Below are positions 1-6,271 of a stretch of 13,185 nt of DNA, in pieces. The stretch is from Frankiales bacterium (lineage in GTDB: Bacteria; Actinomycetota; Actinomycetes; Mycobacteriales; SCTD01). The position numbers and the translations under genes were made by a program. The stretch lies in contig JAODNQ010000292.1 of the NCBI GenBank assembly GCA_025464695.1, forward strand, positions 1-13,185, given 5' to 3'. The stretch's first letter is position 1; every line of letters starts with the position of its first letter. The notes below the pieces were generated by a model that was not told where the DNA came from, did no database searches, and was given only the letters and a program-made list of their open reading frames with translations.

Positions 1-1171
1 AGCGCGCCCGGGCGGCGGCCAGGTCCTCGGCCGCGGGCAGCGGCGCCTGCAGGGCGCGGGCGCCGTCGGGCGGCGTCTCGCCCTCGAGCAGCAGCAGCTC
101 GTCCGCCACGCGGCCGTCGTCGTCGTAGGTGCGCCAGGCGGACTTGCGGCCGCCGAGGCTGCGCTTGCCCGAGCTGCGCTTCGCCACCGGCACCATCGCG
201 CCGTCGCGCTCGACCGCGACCAGCTTGTAGACGAACCCGGCGGTGGGTGCGCCCGAACCGGTGACGACGCTCGTGCCGACGCCGTAGCTGTCGGCCTGGG
301 TGTGGGCCAGCCCGGCGATGGCGTGCTCGTCGAGGTCGCTCGTGACGACGATCCCGGTGCGGGTGCTGCCCAGGCTGTCGAGCAGGGCGCGGGCGCGGTG
401 CACCTCCTCGTGCAGGTCGCCGCTGTCGAGCCGGACCGCCCCGAGCTCGGGCCCGGCGACCTCGACGGCGGTGCGGATGCCCTGCTCCGTGTCGTAGGTG
501 TCGACGAGCAGCGTGGTGCCGACGCCCTGCGCCGCGACCTGGGCCGCGAAGGCCTCGCGCTCCGTGCGGTGCGCCAGCGTGAACGCGTGCGCGCTCGTGC
601 CGACGGTGGGAAGCCCGTGCCGCCGCCCCGCCTCGAGGTTGCTGGTCGCGCTGAACCCCGCGACGTACGCCGCCCGGGCCGCGGCCACGGCGGCCTGCTC
701 GTGGGTGCGCCGCCCGCCCATCTCGAGCAGGGGGCGCCCGCCCGCGGCGAGCACCATGCGGGCGGCGGCGGACGCGACGGCGGAGTCGTGGTTGAGCACC
801 GACAACGCCAGCGTCTCCAGCAGCAGGCCCTGGCCGAAGCTGCAGGAGACGGTCAGGACCGGGCTGCCCGGGGCGTACGTCTCGCCCTCGGCGTAGGCCG
901 ACACCTCGGGCGCCGGCCGCTCCGCCTGCAGCCAGGCGCGCGTCTGCGCGGAGACGCCGTCGCCGAGGGCGTCGAGCTCCTCGTCGCCGAAGCGGAGCTC
1001 GGCCAGCAGGGCGGCCAGCCGGCCCTGCCCGGCCAGGACGCCGAACCTGCGGCCCGCCGGCAGCCGCCGGGAGAACACCTCGTAGACCGCCGGGGCGTCC
1101 GCGAGGCCCTCCCGGACCGCGGCGTCCAGCATGGTCAGCTCGTACCGGTCGGTCAGCAGCGCCGTCGACAC
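1..1171 (-). CDS. pncB: Nicotinate phosphoribosyltransferase, 3' end cut by the window edge
   Basis: This enzyme converts nicotinate and PRPP, with ATP, to nicotinate mononucleotide in the cytoplasmic Preiss-Handler salvage route to NAD. The roughly 390 visible residues carry the family signatures in order: N-terminal TALLTDRYELTML, LNHDSAVASAAARM near residue 127, GGRRTHE near 152, GFSATSNLEAG near 172, GTSAHAFTLAH near 191 (the region of the phosphorylated catalytic His), RLDSGDL (phosphoribosyl binding) and DSYGVGTSVVTG, then the FVYKLV strand. The C-terminus lies beyond position 1. I chose the GTG at 1169-1171 because GAGAGGGG sits just upstream and homologues start at this TALLTD block. 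An in-frame GTG six codons earlier lies inside the palindrome at 1183-1197 and is less likely. The gene is divergent from the EAL gene, with 112 bp between them. Family assignment is firm. Confidence 0.95.
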   Translation of the reverse strand, partial: MSTALLTDRYELTMLDAAVREGLADAPAVYEVFSRRLPAGRRFGVLAGQGRLAALLAELRFGDEELDALGDGVSAQTRAWLQAERPAPEVSAYAEGETYAPGSPVLTVSCSFGQGLLLETLALSVLNHDSAVASAAARMVLAAGGRPLLEMGGRRTHEQAAVAAARAAYVAGFSATSNLEAGRRHGLPTVGTSAHAFTLAHRTEREAFAAQVAAQGVGTTLLVDTYDTEQGIRTAVEVAGPELGAVRLDSGDLHEEVHRARALLDSLGSTRTGIVVTSDLDEHAIAGLAHTQADSYGVGTSVVTGSGAPTAGFVYKLVAVERDGAMVPVAKRSSGKRSLGGRKSAWRTYDDDGRVADELLLLEGETPPDGARALQAPLPAAEDLAAARAR

Positions 1172-1182
1172 GGGGACCCCTC

Positions 1183-1197
1183 TCGTCACTGTGACGA
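1183..1197. promoter_or_regulatory. 15-bp perfect palindrome, candidate operator for pncB
   Basis: TCGTCAC-T-GTGACGA is a perfect 7-1-7 inverted repeat 11 bp upstream of the pncB start, next to a -10-like TAGGTT on the minus strand. It would cover the predicted transcription start, a usual place for repressor binding. NAD-salvage genes are often controlled by dedicated repressors such as NrtR or NiaR, but I do not recognise this as the published box of either, so the regulator is unassigned. Confidence 0.5.
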
Positions 1198-1198
1198 C

Positions 1199-1204
1199 AA
1201 CCTA
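1199..1204 (-). promoter_or_regulatory. pncB: Possible -10 element for pncB
   Basis: The minus strand reads TAGGTT, which fits the actinobacterial TANNNT -10 pattern. It would place the transcript start about 7 bases downstream, near 1192, inside the palindrome. I see no convincing -35 hexamer upstream, so the call rests on the -10 and its position alone. Confidence 0.35.
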
Positions 1205-1283
1205 CCCCGCTCCGGCGTGCGTAACGCGGAGGCCATGGGACACGATGTGACGTGCACCACCCCACAGCTGATCGGAGCTCTTC

Positions 1284-2558
1284 GTGACCGTCCGCCGCCC
1301 CGGGAGCCTGGCGGCCCTGCTCGCGGACGGTCCGGCGCTGCTGCGCCGGGTGCCCGGGTCCACCGTGCTGCACCTGCGCGTCGCCGGGCTGGAGGCCCTG
1401 GAGGCCCGCGCGGGGGTCGCCGGCGTCGAGCAGCTGCGGGAGGCCGCGCTGTCCCGGACGGTCGCCGCCGTCGGGCCCGACGCGCTGGTCGCGGCTGCCG
1501 GCGACGCCGTCGTCGTCCTCGGCCGGGTCGACCCCGCCCGCGTGCTCGCCGCCCTGTCGGAGCCCCTCGTGCTCGCCGACGACGACGGCTCCCGGCTCGT
1601 CGTGACGCCGCAGGTGCACGCCGGCACGGCCACCGGTCCGGACCTCCGCGCCGCAGTGGACGCCGCGTCCGCCGCGTCGCGCACGGCTGCCGACCGCGCC
1701 GAGGACGTCGTGCACGCCGACGCGGTGGTGCGCGACGCGACCGCCCGGCGCCGGCACGTCGAGCGGTTGCTGGAGCGTGCGGTCCCCGACGGCCTGCTCC
1801 TGCTGCACTACCAGCCGGTCGTCGACCTGCCCTCCGGCGCCGTCGTCGGCGCGGAGGCGCTCGTGCGGCTGCGGGACGGCGACCGGCTCGTCCAGCCGGG
1901 CGAGCTGGTGCCGCTCGCAGAGCGGTCCGGTGCCGTCGTCGAGCTGGGGACCTGGGTGCTGCGCGAGACCTGCCGGCAGACCGCCGTGTGGCGGGTGCGC
2001 TGCCCGACCCTGCGCAGCGTCGCCGTCAACGTCTCCGCGTGCCAGGTCGCCCGGCCCGACTTCGCCGACGTCGTCCTCGCCGCCCTGGCCGACTGCGGCC
2101 TGCCCGGCGAGGCCCTGGCGCTCGAGCTCACCGAGTCGGTCCTGCTCGACGCCGGGCCCGTCGCCGTCGCACAGCTGTTCCGCCTGCAGGCGCACGGCGT
2201 GCACACCGGCATCGACGACTTCGGCACCGGCTACGCGTCCCTGTCGACCCTGCGCACCCTGCCGGTGGGCTTCCTCAAGGTGGACCGCTCGTTCGTGTCG
2301 GGACTGACCACGAGCCGGGTCGACCGCGCCGTCGTGCGCGCCGTGCTCGGCCTCGCCGGCGACCTCGGGCTGCACGCCGTGGCCGAGGGGATCGAGACCC
2401 GGGGGCAGCTGTCGCTGCTGCAGGAGATGGGGGCGACCTGCGGGCAGGGCCACCTGCTGTCGCGGCCGGTCCCGCCCGCGGTCTTCGAGGCCCTCGTGGG
2501 CACGCCGCTGCCGCTGGGTGCGGCCCTGCGCCTCCCGGCCGCCCGCACCTCCGTCTGA
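1284..2558 (+). CDS. Cyclic-di-GMP phosphodiesterase, EAL domain with degenerate GGDEF-like N-terminus
   Basis: This 424-residue protein should hydrolyse c-di-GMP to pGpG. The EAL domain spans about residues 160-410 and keeps the full catalytic and metal-binding set: E191 of GAEALVRL, N249 of VAVNVSA, E281 and E284 of ELTES, D311 and D312 of IDDFGTGYASL, K332 of FLKVDRSF, E368 of AVAEGIET and Q388 of CGQGHLLSRP. It is therefore probably active. Residues about 25-150 look like a decayed GGDEF fold: the strand that would carry GGDEF reads AAGDAVVVLG (residues 71-80), so no cyclase activity is expected. I see no membrane segment, PAS, GAF or receiver domain, so the protein is probably cytosolic and its input signal is not visible. 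The start is the GTG at 1284 with a weak GGAG upstream. The Fpg/Nei gene follows on the same strand after 43 bp. Target and phenotype are unknown. Confidence 0.92.
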   Translation: MTVRRPGSLAALLADGPALLRRVPGSTVLHLRVAGLEALEARAGVAGVEQLREAALSRTVAAVGPDALVAAAGDAVVVLGRVDPARVLAALSEPLVLADDDGSRLVVTPQVHAGTATGPDLRAAVDAASAASRTAADRAEDVVHADAVVRDATARRRHVERLLERAVPDGLLLLHYQPVVDLPSGAVVGAEALVRLRDGDRLVQPGELVPLAERSGAVVELGTWVLRETCRQTAVWRVRCPTLRSVAVNVSACQVARPDFADVVLAALADCGLPGEALALELTESVLLDAGPVAVAQLFRLQAHGVHTGIDDFGTGYASLSTLRTLPVGFLKVDRSFVSGLTTSRVDRAVVRAVLGLAGDLGLHAVAEGIETRGQLSLLQEMGATCGQGHLLSRPVPPAVFEALVGTPLPLGAALRLPAARTSV

Positions 2559-2601
2559 CCCGCTCCTTGCCGGAGCGACCGGCGTCTGGTGGGCTGACGC
2601 C

Positions 2602-3462
2602 GTGCCGGAGCTGCCCGAGGTCGAAGCGCTCGCCGCGTTCCTGCGCTCCCGCGCGGTCGGGCGCGTGGTGGCCCGGGTCGACGTCGCCGGCATCCAGGCG
2701 CTGAAGACCTACGACCCGCCGCCCACGGCGCTGGCCGGGCTGCAGGTCACGGGCGCCGTCCGGCACGGCAAGTTCCTCGACCTCGACGTCGACGGCCTGC
2801 ACCTGGTCGTGCACCTGGCCCGGGCCGGCTGGCTGCAGTGGAAGGACGCGCTGCCCGCCGCGCCGCCGCGCCCCGGCAAGGGCCCGCTCGCGCTGCGCGT
2901 GCACCTCGACGACGGCAGCGGCTTCGACCTCACCGAGGCCGGCACCCAGAAGCGGCTGGCGGTCTACGTCGTGACGGACGCGGCGACGGTGCCCGGCATC
3001 GCCCGGCTCGGTGTCGACCCGCTGGCGCCGGAGTTCACCCCGGAGCTCCTCGCCGGCCTGCTCGCCGGGGTGCGCGGCCAGGTCAAGGGCGTCCTCACCG
3101 ACCAGACGGTGCTGGCGGGTGTCGGCAACGCCTACAGCGACGAGGTGCTGTGGGAGATGCGGTTGTCGCCCTTCAAGCCGGCGTCGTCGCTGAGCCCCGA
3201 CGACGTCGCGCGGCTGCACGAGGTGATCGTCACGACGCTGTCGGCGGCCGTCGGCCGGGCAGAGGGCCTCGCGGCGGGGAAGCTGAAGGCGGAGAAGAAG
3301 AGCGGGCTGAACGTGCACGGCCGGGCCGGTCAGCCGTGCCCGCGGTGCGGGGACACGGTCCGGGAGGTCTCGTTCAGCACGAAGGCGCTGCAGTACTGCC
3401 CGACCTGCCAGACCGGCGGCAAGCCGCTGGCCGACCGCCGGCTCAGCCGCCTGCTGAAGTAG
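2602..3462 (+). CDS. Fpg/Nei family DNA glycosylase/AP lyase
   Basis: This 286-residue base-excision-repair enzyme removes oxidised bases and cleaves the resulting AP site. The GTG at 2602 is the only sensible start because the chemistry needs Pro as the mature N-terminus: the product begins M-P2-E3-LPEVEAL, where P2 is the Schiff-base nucleophile and E3 the acid. Further marks are K57 in RHGKFL, the helix-two-turn-helix motif GVGNAYSDE (173-181, with N176 as the expected phosphate contact) and a C-terminal zinc finger C246-P-R-C249 to C266-P-T-C269. The LKTYDPPPTAL and EAGTQKR blocks place it in an actinobacterial subclade distinct from classical MutM and Nei, so I leave the symbol blank. 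Aligned by eye, the loop residue that is Met in MutM (HLGM) is R74, and the usual finger Arg is K261. The last 20 bp overlap the convergent flavoprotein gene. Confidence 0.92.
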   Translation: MPELPEVEALAAFLRSRAVGRVVARVDVAGIQALKTYDPPPTALAGLQVTGAVRHGKFLDLDVDGLHLVVHLARAGWLQWKDALPAAPPRPGKGPLALRVHLDDGSGFDLTEAGTQKRLAVYVVTDAATVPGIARLGVDPLAPEFTPELLAGLLAGVRGQVKGVLTDQTVLAGVGNAYSDEVLWEMRLSPFKPASSLSPDDVARLHEVIVTTLSAAVGRAEGLAAGKLKAEKKSGLNVHGRAGQPCPRCGDTVREVSFSTKALQYCPTCQTGGKPLADRRLSRLLK

Positions 3463-4855
3463 CTCGGCGCGCCTTCTCGCCGCCGTAGGTCCCGAAGAAG
3501 CGGGCGGCGGCCAGGCGCACCGACAGGTCGTACGTCGGGTAGGCGGCCACCGTCGTGCTCATCCGGGCCAGCAGCACCCGCGCCTGCATGGCGAGCGCTC
3601 CGGTGCCGATCTGCTCCCCGGCCATCGGCCCCACGACGGTCATGCCGACCAGCCGGCTCGTCAGCGACCCCGCCACCCGGCTGTTCAGGGCGATGAGCTT
3701 CACGAAGCCGTCCGTCTCCCCGACCGTCCGAGCCCGGTCGCTCTCGGTGTCGCGGACCACCGAGACGCGCACCCGGTCGCCGTGCCGCTCGAGCGCCTGC
3801 TGCTCGGTCAGCCCGACGTGGGCGACCTCCGGCTCGGTGAACGTCACCCAGGGGACGACGCGGTCGGAGAACCGCTGCTGCACGAGGGCGGGCTTGAAGG
3901 CGTTGCGGGCGGCGAGACGCCCCTGCTCGTAGCCGACGTGGGTGAACTTGAGTGCGGTCGTGCAGTCGCCGGCCGCCCAGACCGTCCTCGCCGCCCGCAG
4001 GTGCGCGTCGGTGCGGACGTGGCCGTTCTCCGTGGTGCTCGCCCCGGTGGTGCTCAGCCCTGCGGGCACGGTCGGGACGCGCCCGACGGCGACCAGCAGG
4101 TGCGAGCCGGTCAGCGTGGTCCCGTCGTCGAGGTGCAGGGTCGGGCCGGCGCTGGCGCGGACCACCTTCACGCCGGTCCGCACGACGACGCCCTCGCGCT
4201 CGAGGACCGCCGTCACGACCTCGCTCGCCTCGGGCTCCTCGCGGCCGAGCAGCCGCGGCGCCCCCTCGACGACCGTGACCTGCGAGCCCAGCCGGCGGAA
4301 CGCCTGCGCCAGCTCGACGCCGATCGGCCCGCCCCCGAGCACCAGCAGGTGCGCGGGCTGCTCCCGCAGGCCGAAGACGGTGCGGTTGGTCAGGTGCTCG
4401 ACCTCGCGCAGGCCCTCCACCGGCGGGACCGCGGCCGTGCTGCCCGTGGCGACGACGAACCGTTCGGCGGTGATCGTCCGGCCGTCGACCTCGAGGCTGT
4501 GGGGGCCGGTGAACGTGGCGGTGCCGCGCAGCAGGTCGATGCCCTGCCGGGCCAGCAGCTCCGGCGACTCGTCCTCCTCGATCTCGCGGACGACGTCCTG
4601 CACCCGCTCCATGACCGCGGCGAAGTCGACGACGGGCTCCGCGGAGAAGCCGTAGCGGGGGCCGGACCGGGCGGCCTGCACCCGGCGGGCGGACTCGAGC
4701 AGGGACTTGCTCGGCACGCAGCCGTAGTGCGTGCAGTCGCCGCCGGGCAGGTGCTGCTCGACGAGGCCGACCCGCCGTCCGGCCTGGCGGGCGGTGCGGG
4801 CGGCACCGAGACCGGTCGCGCCGGCTCCCAGCACGACGAGGTCGTAGTCGCTCAT
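3443..4855 (-). CDS. Pyridine nucleotide-disulfide oxidoreductase, lipoamide dehydrogenase/mercuric reductase-like
   Basis: This 470-residue FAD enzyme should move electrons between NAD(P)H and a disulfide or related acceptor. It has the FAD-binding GAGATG motif (10-15), the redox-active pair C41 and C46 in GGDCTHYGCVPSK, a second Rossmann fold GGGPIG (174-179) ending in E197, which suggests NADH, the FAD-binding AAGD (294-297) and a C-terminal dimerisation domain. The C-terminal catalytic segment reads AAYPTYDL (437-444): Y439 stands where lipoamide dehydrogenases have the catalytic His, and L444 where they have its Glu partner. That argues against a true E3 subunit and resembles mercuric reductase, which has Tyr there. 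There is no N-terminal HMA domain, no C-terminal Cys pair and no mer gene nearby, so the substrate is unknown. The ATG at 4853-4855 lies 25 bp from the divergent rhodanese start. Confidence 0.9.
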   Translation of the reverse strand: MSDYDLVVLGAGATGLGAARTARQAGRRVGLVEQHLPGGDCTHYGCVPSKSLLESARRVQAARSGPRYGFSAEPVVDFAAVMERVQDVVREIEEDESPELLARQGIDLLRGTATFTGPHSLEVDGRTITAERFVVATGSTAAVPPVEGLREVEHLTNRTVFGLREQPAHLLVLGGGPIGVELAQAFRRLGSQVTVVEGAPRLLGREEPEASEVVTAVLEREGVVVRTGVKVVRASAGPTLHLDDGTTLTGSHLLVAVGRVPTVPAGLSTTGASTTENGHVRTDAHLRAARTVWAAGDCTTALKFTHVGYEQGRLAARNAFKPALVQQRFSDRVVPWVTFTEPEVAHVGLTEQQALERHGDRVRVSVVRDTESDRARTVGETDGFVKLIALNSRVAGSLTSRLVGMTVVGPMAGEQIGTGALAMQARVLLARMSTTVAAYPTYDLSVRLAAARFFGTYGGEKARRATSAGG

Positions 4856-4861
4856 CCGCGC

Positions 4862-4874
4862 ATCCTGTCAGGAT
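4862..4874. promoter_or_regulatory. 13-bp palindrome centred between two divergent start codons
   Basis: ATCCTG-T-CAGGAT is a perfect 6-1-6 inverted repeat centred on 4868. The flavoprotein ATG begins at 4855 on the minus strand and the rhodanese GTG at 4881 on the plus strand, so each is 13 bases from the centre. Each arm offers AGGA seven bases before its start codon, so the palindrome can act as a ribosome binding site on both strands. Each CAGGAT is also six bases from a start codon, where a -10 box for a leaderless mRNA would sit. An operator is a third possibility. Confidence 0.5.
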
Positions 4875-4880
4875 CGCCCC

Positions 4881-5213
4881 GTGCACCCCTCCTCGCTGCC
4901 CACCGTGCCCGTCACCGCCCTCACCCCGGGCGCGCTCCTGCTCGACGTCCGGGAGCAGGACGAGTGGGACGCCGGCCACGCCCCCGACGCCGTGCACGTG
5001 CCGCTGCACGAGGTGCCGTCGCGCCTCGCGGAGCTGCCGACCGACCGCCCCGTCGACGTCGTCTGCCACCTCGGCGGCCGCAGCGCGCAGGCCACGGCGT
5101 TCCTGCTCCAGCGGGGCCTCGACGCGCGCAACGTGGCCGGCGGGATGGACGCCTGGGAGCGGGCCGGCCTGCCGGTGGTCACCGACGACGGCGGCCCCGG
5201 GCGGGTGCTGTGA
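4881..5213 (+). CDS. Single-domain rhodanese-like sulfurtransferase
   Basis: This small cytosolic protein of 110 residues consists of one rhodanese domain. LLLDVREQDEWDAGHAPDAV (residues 19-38) is the classic first half. The active-site loop is C62-H-L-G-G-R67-S, in which C62 would carry the persulfide and R67 would bind the oxyanion. NVAGGMDAWERAGLPV (84-99) is the typical last motif. The six-residue loop starting at Cys fits sulfurtransferases of the GlpE/PspE type rather than the longer loop of phosphatases. The GTG at 4881 has AGGA seven bases upstream; a GTG at 4905 is a shorter alternative. The D-2-hydroxyacid dehydrogenase begins 16 bp after the stop, so the two are probably co-transcribed. 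The sulfur donor and acceptor cannot be read from the sequence. Confidence 0.93.
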   Translation: MHPSSLPTVPVTALTPGALLLDVREQDEWDAGHAPDAVHVPLHEVPSRLAELPTDRPVDVVCHLGGRSAQATAFLLQRGLDARNVAGGMDAWERAGLPVVTDDGGPGRVL

Positions 5214-5215
5214 GC

Positions 5216-5220
5216 GGAGG
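5216..5220 (+). promoter_or_regulatory. Ribosome binding site deciding the dehydrogenase start
   Basis: GGAGG lies nine bases before the GTG at 5230. It is the reason for choosing this start over the in-frame GTG at 5266, which would give the more family-typical N-terminus MTWRLLAL but has no comparable site. Confidence 0.6.
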
Positions 5221-5229
5221 CAGCGCGGT

Positions 5230-6234
5230 GTGCTGCGAGCTCCCGCAGCCACGGCTGGTGTCGCGGTGACCTGGCGGCTGCTCGCCCTCCCCCCGCTGGA
5301 CGCCGGGCTGCTCGAGGCCCTGTTCGGCGCGACCGCCCTCGGCCCGGACGTCGAGCTCGTCGTGCCGGGGGAGCGGACCCAGGCCGCTGTCGACGCCCTG
5401 CTGCCCGACGTCGACCTGGTGCTCGGCGACTGGTCCCCCGCCCTGACCGTGCGCGACCCCGGCCCCCGGGTCGCCTTCGTGCAGCAGCCCAGCGTCGGCG
5501 TCGACGGGATCGACCTGGCCGCCTGCTCCGCCGCCGGGGTGCCCGTCGCCAACACGGCGGGAGCGAACACCGTCAGCGTGGCCGAGTGGGTGCTCGCGGC
5601 CACCCTCGGGCTGCTGCGACGCACGGTCGAGGCCGACGCCGCGGTGCGGCGCGGGGAGTGGCCGCAGACGACGCTCGGCGGCCGGGAGCTGGCCGGGCTG
5701 CGGGTCGGCGTCGTCGGGATGGGCCCGATCGGGCGACGGGTCGCGACCACGTTCAGCGCTCTCGGCTGCCCGGTCACGTACTGGTCCCGCACGCCGAAGG
5801 ACGACGCTCCCGCCCCGTTCGCCGAGCTCGACGACCTCCTGGCCGGCAGCGACGTCGTCGTCCTCGTCATCGCCCTCGGGCCCGACACGCGCGGCCTGCT
5901 CGACGCCCGCCGGCTGGCCCTGATGCCGCCGAGGAGCCTGCTGGTGAACGCGGCCCGGGGCGACGTCGTCGACGAACCCGCCCTGGTCGAGGCGCTCCGT
6001 GCCGGGACGCCGTCGGGCGCCGCGCTCGACGTCTTCGCGGCCGAGCCCCTGCCCGCCGACAGCCCGCTGCGCGAGCTCCCCGTGCTGCTGTCCCCCCACG
6101 CGGCGGGCTCGACGGGGGAAGCCAGCATGCGGATCGTGACGGCCGCGGGAGCCAACCTGCGGCGCGTCCTGGCGGGCGAGCCGGTGCTCGACGTCGTCAA
6201 CGGGGTGACCGGTCGCGTGACGCGCCGGGGTTGA
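5230..6234 (+). CDS. D-isomer-specific 2-hydroxyacid dehydrogenase
   Basis: This enzyme should interconvert a 2-oxoacid and a D-2-hydroxyacid using NAD(P)(H) in the cytoplasm. In the 334-residue product the Rossmann motif is VVGMGPIGRR (161-170). The catalytic set is complete: R243 in VNAARGDVVDE, E272 in LDVFAAEPLP and H290 in LLSPHAAGST. The NTAGANTVSVAEW block (108-120) is also typical. The strand after the nucleotide-binding helix ends in YWSRTPK (184-190) rather than with an acidic residue, which tends to favour NADPH, as in hydroxypyruvate/glyoxylate reductases; this is inference. The specific acid is unknown: phosphoglycerate dehydrogenase is unlikely because there is no ACT domain. 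The gene sits between rhodanese and phosphodiesterase genes on the same strand. Confidence 0.92.
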   Translation: MLRAPAATAGVAVTWRLLALPPLDAGLLEALFGATALGPDVELVVPGERTQAAVDALLPDVDLVLGDWSPALTVRDPGPRVAFVQQPSVGVDGIDLAACSAAGVPVANTAGANTVSVAEWVLAATLGLLRRTVEADAAVRRGEWPQTTLGGRELAGLRVGVVGMGPIGRRVATTFSALGCPVTYWSRTPKDDAPAPFAELDDLLAGSDVVVLVIALGPDTRGLLDARRLALMPPRSLLVNAARGDVVDEPALVEALRAGTPSGAALDVFAAEPLPADSPLRELPVLLSPHAAGSTGEASMRIVTAAGANLRRVLAGEPVLDVVNGVTGRVTRRG

Positions 6235-6271
6235 CCGGACACCGACGGCCGGCGTGCGGCACGATCGGCAC

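Noticed and set aside
302..2704. An 800-codon open frame on the plus strand across pncB and the EAL gene
   Set aside because: It is antisense to pncB and out of frame with EAL, low-complexity (Arg, Gly, Ala, Pro) and without any domain. Such frames are expected from the strong GC bias.
3330..6242. A 970-codon open frame on the minus strand crossing the flavoprotein, rhodanese and dehydrogenase genes
   Set aside because: It runs through three genes with clear motifs in other frames, and its translation is Arg/Ser/Ala/Pro-rich without family signatures.
6231..6265. TTGACC and CACGAT as a promoter for the phosphodiesterase gene
   Set aside because: The spacer is 23 bp, too long, and TTGACC includes the stop codon of the preceding gene.
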